The notes: generated by a model from the sequence alone, not told the origin. 64,000 nucleotides of DNA from Pseudomonas sp. MWU16-30317 (GCF_020515695.1 NZ_JAIWJA010000009.1:186001-250000); one strand, 5' to 3'; counted from the stretch's first letter, positions 54,265 to 62,068 are shown. Translations and numbers: made by a program.

Positions 54265-55965
54265 TTAGTCCTTGGTGACGCGATTGATTTCGGCGAGGCT
54301 GGTCAGCCCCTGCATGACTTTCTGCAGACCGGAGGTTCGCAAGTCGTTGAAACCTTCTTTGCGCATAAGCGTCGAGATTTCGATCGAGTTACCTGCCTCC
54401 ATGATCAGCTGTTGAAGCGCCGGTGTGTTTCGGACTACCTCGTAGATACCGAGCCTACCTTTATAACCCCCAGTACATAGGTCGCACCCTACTGGCTCAT
54501 AAATGGTGAATGTCCCTATACGATCAGCCGGTATACCCTCGGCTATGAGTGCCTCGCGGGGGATCTCAGCGGTTTTTTTGCACACTGGGCAAAGCTTGCG
54601 GGTCAGCCGCTGAGCAATGATCAAACTGACAGAGGTCGCGATGTTGAAACTAGCCACGCCCATATTCTGCAGGCGCGTCAGGGTTTCGGCTGCACTGTTG
54701 GTGTGGAGGGTTGAAAGAACAAGGTGACCTGTTTGGGCTGCTTTGATGGCAATCTCTGCAGTCTCGAGATCACGAATCTCGCCGACCATGATCACGTCTG
54801 GATCCTGCCGCAGAAACGAACGCAGCGCGGAAGCAAAATCCAATCCTTGGCGGTTGTTCACGTTGACCTGGTTGATGCCTTCCATGTTGATTTCGACAGG
54901 GTCTTCCGCGGTCGAGATATTGATATCGACGGTGTTCAGGATGTTGATGCCGGTATAGAGCGAGACCGTCTTGCCGGAGCCGGTAGGGCCGGTGACCAAT
55001 ATCATGCCTTGCGGTTGCTTGAGCGCCTGAAGGTACAGTTCCTTCTGTTCGGGTTCATAGCCGAGGGCGTCAATGCCCATTTGCGCACTGGACGGATCGA
55101 GAATTCGCATGACGATCTTCTCGCCCCATAGTGTCGGTAGGGTGTTGACTCGAAAGTCGATCGCCTTGTTCTTTGATATCCGCATCTTAATCCGGCCGTC
55201 CTGTGGCTTGCGGCGTTCGGAGATATCGAGGCTGGCCATGACTTTCAGCCTAGCCGCGATCCGGTTCGCGAGGTTGATCGGAGGGCGTGCAATTTCCCGA
55301 AGCATGCCGTCGGTTCGAAAGCGTACGCGGTAGATTTTTTCGTAGGGTTCAAAGTGCAGGTCGGAAGAGCCGCCCCGAATTGCATCGAGTAGCATTTTGT
55401 TAACAAAGCGAACGACTGGAGCATCATCGGCGTCTTGCCCAGCGATATTTTCGTTGCGATCGTCGTTGACTGATTCAACGTCTAACCCATCTAGATCAAC
55501 GTCAGCCAAGTCTTCAAGGCCAGTACCGCTGGAGTCGAAAAACCGTTCGATGGCTTCCGTTAGTTTGTCGTCCTCTACAAGGATCGCTTCAGCTGTTAAA
55601 CCTGTACTGAACTGAATATCGTTGATGGCCTGATGGTTCGTCGGATCGGATAGGCCAATGAACAGCTTGTTACCGCGGCGCCAGAGCGGCAGCGCATGGT
55701 GCTGGCGGATGAGTTTTTCGCTGACGACGCCCCGTGGATTCGAGTCTTTGTCGAGGGTCTTCAGATCGAGTAGGGACACGCCGAACTGATCCGCCGCGAC
55801 CTCTGCGATCTCTCTGCTTTTGGCAAGCTTGTTTTGCACCAGGTAGTGAACGAAGGGCGTCTTGTTGCGAAGCGCCTGGGCGTATGCCTGCTGAGCGGCC
55901 TTGTCTGTGATGACTTCCGCCTGGACCAGCTGCTTCGCCAAGCCTGAAAGAGCGATATCGTTCAT
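54265..55965 (-). CDS. pilB: Type IV pilus extension ATPase PilB
   Basis: Hexameric ATPase that drives pilus extension. The 566 residues have an N-terminal MshEN/T2SSE-N domain, Walker A GPTGSGKT (about 325), Asp box, Walker B MVGEIRDLETAE, His box LVLSTLHTNSAAETLTRL and the tetracysteine zinc site (CPVCKK, CDLCTGG). ATG 55965 (MNDIALSGLAKQLV) is the family start; a 19-residue extension upstream is spurious. Divergent from pilA. Confidence 0.97.
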   Translation of the reverse strand: MNDIALSGLAKQLVQAEVITDKAAQQAYAQALRNKTPFVHYLVQNKLAKSREIAEVAADQFGVSLLDLKTLDKDSNPRGVVSEKLIRQHHALPLWRRGNKLFIGLSDPTNHQAINDIQFSTGLTAEAILVEDDKLTEAIERFFDSSGTGLEDLADVDLDGLDVESVNDDRNENIAGQDADDAPVVRFVNKMLLDAIRGGSSDLHFEPYEKIYRVRFRTDGMLREIARPPINLANRIAARLKVMASLDISERRKPQDGRIKMRISKNKAIDFRVNTLPTLWGEKIVMRILDPSSAQMGIDALGYEPEQKELYLQALKQPQGMILVTGPTGSGKTVSLYTGINILNTVDINISTAEDPVEINMEGINQVNVNNRQGLDFASALRSFLRQDPDVIMVGEIRDLETAEIAIKAAQTGHLVLSTLHTNSAAETLTRLQNMGVASFNIATSVSLIIAQRLTRKLCPVCKKTAEIPREALIAEGIPADRIGTFTIYEPVGCDLCTGGYKGRLGIYEVVRNTPALQQLIMEAGNSIEISTLMRKEGFNDLRTSGLQKVMQGLTSLAEINRVTKD

Positions 55966-56127
55966 AGTCGTACCCGATGCTTTGAATAGGTCGTTTATAG
56001 CGTAGTCGGGCAGGAGATCCAAATCGCCCGCTTAGTGTGACGTAAAATGTCATGTTCTAACGTTTCTTGCCGCTGCTTTTGAGCATAAAGCTCAGGGGAG
56101 GGCGCTTCGCTAGTGCGGTGCGCGAGG

Positions 56128-56142
56128 TGGCACGACGCTTGC
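56128..56142 (+). promoter_or_regulatory. Sigma54 promoter of pilA
   Basis: TGGCAC-GACGC-TTGC, matching the -24/-12 consensus (GG at 56129-56130, GC at 56141-56142) 58 bases before pilA. PilR encoded at 22659 is the expected activator. Confidence 0.9.
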
Positions 56143-56200
56143 TGGTAATTTGGCAACGGTCGCTGGACCCGATTGGCCATATAGAGATAGAGGCGTATAT

Positions 56201-56599
56201 ATGAAAGCTCAGAAAGGTTTTACCCTGATTGAATTGATGATAGTAATTGCGATCATCGGAATTTTGGCCGCTATTGCGATCCCTGCCTATTCAAAGTACC
56301 AAGGCCGGGCAAAAGCAACGGCGGGTCTGGCGGAAGCTAAGGCACTTACAGTAAACTTTGAAGACCTGCAAAATGGGGGCACCACACCTACAGCGGCGCT
56401 GCTTAACGTTACAACTGCAAGCCAGAACTGTACCTTCACTATTACTGGTGGTACGACCGGCTCCATCAAGTGCGCATTGGTGAATGCGCCAGCGGCTATC
56501 TCCACCGGTACCATCACTTTGAACCGTACTGATACTACTGGCTGGACTTGCACAGCGGCTAACATAGGCAGTGACTATATGCCGAAAGGCTGCTCTTGA
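56201..56599 (+). CDS. pilA: Major pilin PilA, type IVa
   Basis: A 132-residue prepilin: leader MKAQKG cut before FTLIELMIVIAIIGILAAIA, with the +5 Glu. The body is short for a Pseudomonas pilin. Four cysteines (NCTF, IKCALV, WTCTAA, KGCS) include the C-terminal disulphide loop pair. Transcribed divergently from pilBCD behind a sigma54 promoter, and followed by a terminator and a second pilin gene. Confidence 0.94.
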   Translation: MKAQKGFTLIELMIVIAIIGILAAIAIPAYSKYQGRAKATAGLAEAKALTVNFEDLQNGGTTPTAALLNVTTASQNCTFTITGGTTGSIKCALVNAPAAISTGTITLNRTDTTGWTCTAANIGSDYMPKGCS

Positions 56600-56625
56600 T
56601 CTTGAATAGCCTGTAGCTGTACTGA

Positions 56626-56652
56626 AGACGGCCTCGCAGTGAGGCCGTTTTA
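56626..56652 (+). terminator. Terminator between the two pilin genes
   Basis: ACGGCCTC - GCAGT - GAGGCCGT followed by TTTTA. Expected to stop most pilA transcripts before the second pilin. Confidence 0.88.
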
Positions 56653-56673
56653 CGTTTACTTCGAGGTGCCTTT

Positions 56674-57099
56674 ATGACGGATCAGAAAGGTTTCACGCTC
56701 ATCGAGATCATGATTGTTATTGCCATAATTGGCGTCCTTGCCGCCATCGCTATACCTGCATATTCGACCTACCAAGGGCGTTCATCTGTTTTAGCGGGCG
56801 TAGCAGAAGGCGGTAGCCTCAAACAGGCATTCGATATTAGCTTGGTCCAAGGCACAATTATTACCTCTGCGGCCGACATTGGTGCGGCGGCAAGCTCCTA
56901 TAACTGCAGCAGTCAGGTGGTGAATAGCAACGCAAGTACAGGTGTAGGGACGATCATTTGTACCCTTGCCAATGGACCATCATCCGTGAAGGGCCAGACT
57001 GTGACATGGACCCGTGACAACGTAGCGGGTTGGTCCTGCACCACGTCTGCTGCCTCCTCTCTGGCGCCTGCCGGCTGCCCTCATAGCACTTCCAACTGA
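56674..57099 (+). CDS. Second type IVa pilin, PilA-like
   Basis: A 141-residue prepilin: leader MTDQKG cut before FTLIEIMIVIAIIGVLAAIAIPAYSTYQGRSSVLAGVAEG. The N-terminal helix is nearly that of PilA and the cysteine pattern (YNCSS, IICTL, WSCTT, AGCP) is the same, but the globular part differs strongly. It has a GAGG site and no obvious own promoter, so expression may rely on read-through past the terminator. Probably a tandem duplicate with diverged surface; ends 60 bases before tRNA-Thr. Confidence 0.9.
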   Translation: MTDQKGFTLIEIMIVIAIIGVLAAIAIPAYSTYQGRSSVLAGVAEGGSLKQAFDISLVQGTIITSAADIGAAASSYNCSSQVVNSNASTGVGTIICTLANGPSSVKGQTVTWTRDNVAGWSCTTSAASSLAPAGCPHSTSN

Positions 57100-57159
57100 C
57101 TCGAGCGTAGCTGCCGTTGCGCGGTCGTGACGACAGTGCTAATTTACGCCCGCATCACC

Positions 57160-57235
57160 GCCGGTGTAGCTCAGTCGGTAGAGCAGCGCACTCGTAACGC
57201 GAAGGTCGTAGGTTCGATTCCTATCTCCGGCACCA
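57160..57235 (+). tRNA. tRNA-Thr (CGT), probable attachment site of the element
   Basis: 76 bases with CCA; the anticodon loop CTCGTAA gives CGT. Three pairs are off: T6-T67 in the acceptor stem and A31-C39 and G27-A43 in the anticodon stem. A tRNA-Thr next to pilA is the known Pseudomonas arrangement. An integrase gene starts 172 bases downstream, so the 3' end (TTCGATTCCTATCTCCGG..) is the likely attB core. Confidence 0.9.
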
Positions 57236-57317
57236 TATCGAAAAATCAGTGGTTCCCCAGAACTCCCGTATGATCCAGTACCAGCCGCCTTGAGCGGTTT
57301 TTTATGCCCGTAGGTTT

Positions 57318-57349
57318 CCCAAACTTCCCTGCAAACCCGAAGTTTTGGG
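57318..57349. promoter_or_regulatory. Inverted repeat between att and int
   Basis: CCCAAACTTC and GAAGTTTTGGG around an 11-base loop, followed by a second TTTGGGG at 57356. Repeated TTTGGGGGC blocks beside P4-type integrases may be arm-type or excision sites (inference). Confidence 0.45.
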
Positions 57350-57364
57350 GGCATCTTTGGGGGA

Positions 57365-57381
57365 ATGACCGGTTCGGTCAT
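57365..57381. promoter_or_regulatory. Small palindrome before int
   Basis: ATGACCG - GTT - CGGTCAT, perfect 7-bp arms, ending 27 bases before the integrase ATG. Possible operator for autoregulation. Confidence 0.4.
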
Positions 57382-57407
57382 GAATTATGCCCCTACGAAG
57401 GTGTTTC

Positions 57408-58634
57408 ATGCCCCGCAAAGCCTCCCCACTCACTGACTCCGCGCTGAAAGTTTCAAAACCCCGAGATAAGCCGTACAAGCTCAGCGACGGGCAAGGGCTC
57501 TATCTAGAAGTGACGCCCAATGGCTCGAGGCTATGGCGCCTGAAATATCGATTCGGGGCGAAAGAGAAACGCCTTTCATTCGGGGCATATCCTACGGTCT
57601 CACTACAGAAGGCCCGTCAGCGGCGCGACGAGGCTCGGCAACTTCTGTCAGAGGGCGTCGGCCCGGGTGAGCAGAAGAAGGCGGTAAAGGTGGCTCAGCG
57701 CGCGGCGGGGCTTACGTTTGAGATTCTGGCCAGAGAGTGGTTTACATATAACTCGCCGCGGTGGGCCGAATCGACCTCGTATAAAGCCAAGTTGTACTTG
57801 GAAAACGACCTGATCCCCATCATTGGTGAAAGACCCATTGCGTCTGTCACCCGACCGGAGTTGGTCGCCTTGGTGCGCAAGGTTGAGGACCGAGGGACAC
57901 TCAACGCCGCGAGCAAAATTCGTCAGTGGCTTCACCAGATATTTCGTTTCGGCCTCGCGAAGGGCGTGGTAGAGAGCAATCCTGCCCCCGATCTTGATGT
58001 TGTCGCTGCCCCCGCTAAGCCTCCCCGTCATCACCCTCACGTCGAATACGTGGAATTACCGCAGCTTCTCAAGGCGACTGACGAGTCAGGCATCCACGCT
58101 TTTACCAAGGCAGCAATTCACCTGCTCGTTCTGACTGCCGTTCGACCAGGGGAAATGAGATCTGCTCCTTGGTCGGAGTTTGATCTGGAAAGTGGTACCT
58201 GGACGATCCCCAAGGAGCGTATGAAAGCTCGCAGGCCACACATTGTTCCTCTATCGACCCAGGCTGTCGATATTCTCAAAAAGCTCCGCGAGCTGACCGG
58301 TCGATACCGATTGCTTTTTCCGGGGCAACAGAATCCTGATCGGCCTATGAGCGAAAACACCATAAATAAAGCCCTGCGCATTATCGGCTATGAAGGGCGC
58401 CAGACCGGTCACGGTTTCCGACACCTGTTGAGCACAGAGCTCAATGGACGCGGGTACAACAAGGACTGGATCGAGCGGCAACTGGCCCACGGCGATCAAG
58501 ACTCGATCCGCGACACTTACAACCATGCGCACTACCTGGAGCAGAGACGGGAAATGATGCAGGCATGGGCTGACTCAATTGACGCGCTATGTGCTGGCGC
58601 GAACTCAAATGTACAGTTAATAAGGGCGTGCTAA
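57408..58634 (+). CDS. int: P4-type tyrosine integrase
   Basis: A 408-residue site-specific recombinase. It has an N-terminal DUF4102 arm-binding domain (LTDSALKVSKPRDKPYKLSDGQGLYLEV), a SAM-like core-binding domain and a C-terminal catalytic domain with Arg in AVRPGEMR, HGFRH, and the nucleophile Tyr in DTYNHAHYLEQR. ATG 57408 begins MPRKASPLTD. It reads away from the tRNA. Its stop overlaps the next start (TAATG), tying the unknown gene to integrase expression. Confidence 0.94.
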   Translation: MPRKASPLTDSALKVSKPRDKPYKLSDGQGLYLEVTPNGSRLWRLKYRFGAKEKRLSFGAYPTVSLQKARQRRDEARQLLSEGVGPGEQKKAVKVAQRAAGLTFEILAREWFTYNSPRWAESTSYKAKLYLENDLIPIIGERPIASVTRPELVALVRKVEDRGTLNAASKIRQWLHQIFRFGLAKGVVESNPAPDLDVVAAPAKPPRHHPHVEYVELPQLLKATDESGIHAFTKAAIHLLVLTAVRPGEMRSAPWSEFDLESGTWTIPKERMKARRPHIVPLSTQAVDILKKLRELTGRYRLLFPGQQNPDRPMSENTINKALRIIGYEGRQTGHGFRHLLSTELNGRGYNKDWIERQLAHGDQDSIRDTYNHAHYLEQRREMMQAWADSIDALCAGANSNVQLIRAC

Positions 58635-59362
58635 TGCTTTGCGAATACTTCCGATATATCGACCTTGAAAAACTGTATGAGCAACTAGACTCGTTCAATT
58701 CATTTGAAATTTCTACGCTTTCGAATATCCAATGGCAATTCACAGACACCCTATCGTCTTGCTTTGAGGAGCTGGCATACATTGCACTAGGTCAGGACGG
58801 TGAGGACGCCTGGAAGAACGTACCTGCAATTCAAGTTGGCGCAGACGTCGGGGATATCATAGAAGCGGATCTAGAACGAATCGCGCTAGTTGCGAAGATA
58901 ACTCTACCAAGCCGCCGGGCATCTGCGACGACAGCCATTGAAAAGTTGACCACACTATCTATTCATGCATCATTTGGAGAGTTTGACTACTGGCAGAAAA
59001 CAAGCCTGCTGGTATATCAATACGATCTACTTTGCTGGCTTTATAGCAAAGACAAGATCAAAGAAGCCTTTGAAGTATATGAATTGATCTTGAAAACTTA
59101 CGGTGAGCTGGCCGCAAGCTTTGCACTCAACCGCTCTTTCGAGAAGCAAAGTGAGATCGCTTCAAACATTGCCCGCGAGCGAGCGCAAAAACGGCATGCC
59201 TCGACGAACAAGGTAAAGACCGAACTGCTGGCGGAATGGGATAAAACATCTAGCGGGTACAAGAGCCGCGCCGACTTCTGTCGCATCATGGCCCGCCGAG
59301 ACGGGATAAAGGAGCGCACGCTACAGGAGTGGATTCAAAGTCACGAAAGAGATCGCTCGTGA
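58634..59362 (+). CDS. Unknown protein coupled to the integrase
   Basis: A 242-residue acidic, alpha-helical-looking protein with no signal peptide or membrane segment. The C-terminal end (SGYKSRADFCRIMARRDGI then ERTLQEWI) looks like a helix-turn-helix of the kind seen in phage-island proteins. It is lower in G+C than the integrase, and its start overlaps the integrase stop by one base. I do not recognise the N-terminal 180 residues; candidate cargo (for example defence) or a regulator. Confidence 0.65.
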   Translation: MLCEYFRYIDLEKLYEQLDSFNSFEISTLSNIQWQFTDTLSSCFEELAYIALGQDGEDAWKNVPAIQVGADVGDIIEADLERIALVAKITLPSRRASATTAIEKLTTLSIHASFGEFDYWQKTSLLVYQYDLLCWLYSKDKIKEAFEVYELILKTYGELAASFALNRSFEKQSEIASNIARERAQKRHASTNKVKTELLAEWDKTSSGYKSRADFCRIMARRDGIKERTLQEWIQSHERDRS

Positions 59363-59381
59363 GCTGACTACGGTCTGCACT

Positions 59382-59420
59382 GCAAACCGTACATTATGCT
59401 CGGCAAACTGTACGGTTTGC
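59382..59420. promoter_or_regulatory. Palindromic operator-like site before alpA-like gene
   Basis: GCAAACCGTACA (59382-59393) and TGTACGGTTTGC (59409-59420), a perfect 12-bp inverted repeat, with a third direct copy GCAAACTGTAC at 59403. No T-run follows, so a regulator-binding site is likelier than a terminator. Lies 86 bases before the AlpA-like start. Confidence 0.6.
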
Positions 59421-59505
59421 GCGGCACGCCGGACTGTCAGCGCTGTTTCTTACCCGCCAGCATTGCCATCGTCGATTACCGATAACGCCCGAGGAGGCGC
59501 AGACG

Positions 59506-59727
59506 ATGTCAAACGCTGCCAGCACCACCCCGACCGCACGCCGGTTTATTAAACGCCAAGAAGTAGAGACGATCACCGGTCTGTCCTGTACTGAGATATA
59601 CCGACGCGTCGCTGCTGACAACTTCCCCAAGCAAGTCACTCTCGGCCCTAAGTGTGTTGTGTGGGTTGAGGCTGAAGTTCTGGCCTGGTGTGACGCCCGT
59701 ATCGCTGAAAACCGAGCGGTGGCCTGA
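59506..59727 (+). CDS. AlpA-like transcriptional regulator / excisionase
   Basis: A 73-residue MerR-like helix-turn-helix protein: RRFIKRQEVETITGLSCTEIYRRVAADNFPKQVTLGPKCVVWVEAEV, the AlpA pattern. In P4-like elements such proteins (Vis/AlpA) control integrase and excision. A strong GAGGAGG site precedes the ATG. Next gene starts one base after its stop. Confidence 0.85.
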   Translation: MSNAASTTPTARRFIKRQEVETITGLSCTEIYRRVAADNFPKQVTLGPKCVVWVEAEVLAWCDARIAENRAVA

Positions 59728-59728
59728 A

Positions 59729-60079
59729 ATGAAAAAGGCCACCCGTTCCGAAGAACAAAGCAGCCGGTCGCAGGCAAATCTTAACGTCCCTGACGCGCCC
59801 AATAAGATCTGTCGGGTCTTGAAATGCCTGATCGAAGGCCGCAGCCTCAATCGGTTCGAGGGCGAGCGTATCGGTGATCATTGCTTGCACACGACGATCA
59901 GCAGGCTTGCCAATCACTACTCGCTGAACTTCATCCGCGTCTCTGGAGCAGTCCCAAATAATTGGGGCGCCCCCTGCAGGGTCATTCGCTACAGTCTGCC
60001 GACCAGCGAGCACAAGCGGGCCCGTGACCTGCTTAAGATCCTCTGGAGCGCTGCTGGCGCTAGGCGGGAGGCAGCATGA
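59729..60079 (+). CDS. Phage winged-helix-like protein
   Basis: A 116-residue basic protein. NKICRVLKCLIEGRSLNRFE..GERIGDHCLHTTISRL followed by FIRVSGAVPNNWGAPCRVIRYSL fits the winged-helix proteins frequent in Gammaproteobacterial prophages. Start ATG 59729 follows the AlpA-like stop by one base; it overlaps the Rha-like gene by 4 bases. DNA binding is inferred. Confidence 0.65.
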   Translation: MKKATRSEEQSSRSQANLNVPDAPNKICRVLKCLIEGRSLNRFEGERIGDHCLHTTISRLANHYSLNFIRVSGAVPNNWGAPCRVIRYSLPTSEHKRARDLLKILWSAAGARREAA

Positions 60080-60552
60080 TGGCCAAGATCATTGCACTCA
60101 CCCGAGTTGGCGGTGAGCCGCGCGTTGACAGTCGCCAGGTCGCCGAGCAGTTAGGCAGTAAGCACAAAAACACCTTGGAGCTGATCGACCGCTACACCGA
60201 GAAATTCAAAGGGCTTGGCTTGCTCGCGTTTCAAACGGAGGCAAGGCCTGGAGGCCAGCACGGGGGTGGCGCTGTTCGTTTCGCGCTGCTCAATGAGGAT
60301 CAAGCATTCTTCCTGCTGACGCTCTCTCGAAACACCGAGCGTGTTGTTGACCTGAAAGCGAGCCTCATCCTGGCGTTTCGTGAAGCTCGGTATGGGTACG
60401 CCTGCCAGACTCTGGAGTCCCGCAAGAAGGAAGCCAGCCAAAGCGGTAGTCGTCTCGCCCGCTGGCGGTATGCCAAGCCTGGTCTGCATGACCACGTTGC
60501 CAACCTGCGGGAGCAATTGCGTCTTCCACTGGACCTTGAGGTGGCCATATGA
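60076..60552 (+). CDS. Rha-family phage regulatory protein
   Basis: A 158-residue protein: VDSRQVAEQLGSKHKNTLELIDRYTEKF and ARPGGQHGGGAVRFALLNEDQAFFLLTLSRNTERVVDLKASLILAFREAR, the pRha domain. Rha of phage phi80 and relatives interferes with lysogeny in hosts lacking IHF. ATG at 60076 and 60079 are both possible. It overlaps the gene before and the gene after by 4 bases. Confidence 0.82.
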   Translation: MMAKIIALTRVGGEPRVDSRQVAEQLGSKHKNTLELIDRYTEKFKGLGLLAFQTEARPGGQHGGGAVRFALLNEDQAFFLLTLSRNTERVVDLKASLILAFREARYGYACQTLESRKKEASQSGSRLARWRYAKPGLHDHVANLREQLRLPLDLEVAI

Positions 60553-60788
60553 CCTCCTACGCCGGACACTCCGTCCAGGACCATAGCGACTTCATCTGTA
60601 ACGAACTGCTGCCCAATCTGGTGGCCTATGCCAACAGTCGACTTGCGCCTGCGGAAGTAGTGGTCATGACTACATTCCTAAACCTGGCTGCGATCCTACA
60701 GCACAAAGGGCTGAGCCGGGAGACGCTGATCAATGCGATTGATGCGGCTAGGACTCAAACCCGGGAACTCTCGGGGGATTTGCACTGA
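60549..60788 (+). CDS. Small unknown protein of the element
   Basis: A 79-residue protein, not recognised. The mid part (LAPAEVVVMTTFLNLAAILQHKGL) may be a hydrophobic helix or just the core of a small helical fold. Overlaps the Rha gene by 4 bases and the following gene by one (TGATG). Confidence 0.6.
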   Translation: MTSYAGHSVQDHSDFICNELLPNLVAYANSRLAPAEVVVMTTFLNLAAILQHKGLSRETLINAIDAARTQTRELSGDLH

Positions 60789-61267
60789 TGGCTATTCAGA
60801 ATCTCGACAAACGGCAGATACAGGTAGTTGCAAGGGATCGTTCTCGTCGGTACAGTCCCCACGTCATTGCAAATTCAATGACCGGGATTGGCGTCCTGAC
60901 ACGTAGGCGGACACACCGCCATAAGAGCGGTTTTTTTGTGTCCATCGCATCGGCATACCTTTATGGGTGGGCCGTGTGGGGCTTCTTCGGAAGCACCGGT
61001 ACCTATGTCCGGCACGCCAACCTGCACGGTTCCGCTCACCATGATTGGCGTCATGGGGGCGGGAAAACATACCGCTACATAGGTGCTTTTCAGATGACCA
61101 AGCGTCGTATCCTCACACTCAATCCGTTCAAAGCTCGAGCGTCGTTCCACCGCGCTTGTGCTATGGCAGCTTTGCGCTCCGATTCCAGCCTCAGCGTTCG
61201 CCTGAAGCGGTATAACCACCACTCCGAAATTGCGAAGTCGCCGGAAAACGCTGGAGGTTCGAAATGA
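60788..61267 (+). CDS. Ash/Icd-like phage protein, tentative
   Basis: A 159-residue, strongly basic protein. The middle part (GTYVRHANLHGSAHHDWRHGG) and the C-terminal tail resemble the poorly conserved Ash/Icd-like ORFs of P4-like phages, some of which inhibit host division; this match is from memory and weak. Starts on the stop of the previous gene (TGATG) and overlaps the next by 4 bases. A short second frame at 61005-61082 reads MSGTPTCTVPLTMIGVMGAG, so the region may be conserved as RNA or in another frame. Confidence 0.45.
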   Translation: MAIQNLDKRQIQVVARDRSRRYSPHVIANSMTGIGVLTRRRTHRHKSGFFVSIASAYLYGWAVWGFFGSTGTYVRHANLHGSAHHDWRHGGGKTYRYIGAFQMTKRRILTLNPFKARASFHRACAMAALRSDSSLSVRLKRYNHHSEIAKSPENAGGSK

Positions 61268-61482
61268 TCCTTCAATTCCCAATCGGCAATGCGCCGGCCG
61301 CCCAGCCTGACCTCTCCGCCGTGCGAGACACGTTGCTCATGCTGTCATTGACCTGCGCCATGATCGTATCCCCAAAGCTGCCCATTGATCGTGCTCGTGA
61401 AGCAGCCCGCTTGGCGCAGAAAACCGCCGAGGCCTATGCCGACGTTGTCACCGGCCTGATCGAGCAAGGGGGTGCGCAATGA
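61264..61482 (+). CDS. Small unknown protein of the element
   Basis: A 72-residue protein. An alanine-rich helical C-terminal half (RAREAARLAQKTAEAYADVV) follows a short hydrophobic stretch (DTLLMLSLTCAMIV). Not recognised. Overlaps both neighbours by 4 bases. Confidence 0.6.
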   Translation: MILQFPIGNAPAAQPDLSAVRDTLLMLSLTCAMIVSPKLPIDRAREAARLAQKTAEAYADVVTGLIEQGGAQ

Positions 61483-61763
61483 GCACTCCAAACCCGAAGG
61501 TGACGCAAGCGGAGCACGCAAAGCGGCTCCACTCAGCGGTCGAGAACAGTTGCGAGAAGATGAGAGACGCCAGTGCCTTCGTGATGGCTGTCGGCAAGCT
61601 GATGGAAGCCTATGTGGAGGATGATGTCTCCCGCGAAGTCATGACCGATCTTGTCATCGGCGGGTTGGCCTCAGGCCTGCTGATGCTCGGAACGGACCTT
61701 TGGGAGGCTGCTGACAAAGCCGAAAGCAGGTCTGCCACAGTAGCGCAGGAGGGGGTAAAATGA
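61479..61763 (+). CDS. Small unknown protein of the element
   Basis: A 94-residue, mostly helical protein (DASAFVMAVGKLMEAYVED, GGLASGLLMLGTDLWEAADKA). Not recognised. Overlaps both neighbours by 4 bases. Confidence 0.6.
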   Translation: MSTPNPKVTQAEHAKRLHSAVENSCEKMRDASAFVMAVGKLMEAYVEDDVSREVMTDLVIGGLASGLLMLGTDLWEAADKAESRSATVAQEGVK

Positions 61764-62068
61764 GCCGCTCAGCCTACGAGATTGCCTACACCGGGCTTGA
61801 GGATCTCTATCAGGTTCAGGATGCCTTCATAGAATTCCACGCGCTTTTCACCGTGATGCTGAACCGCTTTCCCCAAGATAGTGAGACGCATGCGATGGCC
61901 CGGCTAGGGATCGCCAGCGTTGATGCCTGGGCGGATACGGTGTGCCAGTGGTCCGAATGCATGGACAACGAGCTCGATGAACTAGAGACCGAGGGTGAAG
62001 CTTATCGCGCGAAGGTTCAGCGGATGTGCGTGCTGCGGGCGGCCCACTTTATGAAGGATGAAAAATGA
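61760..62068 (+). CDS. Small unknown protein of the element
   Basis: A 102-residue acidic protein, helical throughout by eye (EIAYTGLEDLYQVQDAFIEF; DNELDELETEGEAYRAKVQR). Not recognised. Overlaps both neighbours by 4 bases. Confidence 0.6.
   Translation: MSRSAYEIAYTGLEDLYQVQDAFIEFHALFTVMLNRFPQDSETHAMARLGIASVDAWADTVCQWSECMDNELDELETEGEAYRAKVQRMCVLRAAHFMKDEK

Noticed and set aside
57284..57304. CCGC-CTTGA-GCGG-TTTTTT as a terminator of tRNA-Thr
   Set aside because: The stem has only four pairs; possible but too weak to list as a feature.
57139..57381. Minus-strand open frame over tRNA-Thr (contains GDRNRTYDLRVTSALLYRLS)
   Set aside because: It is the antisense translation of the tRNA gene, a well-known false protein.
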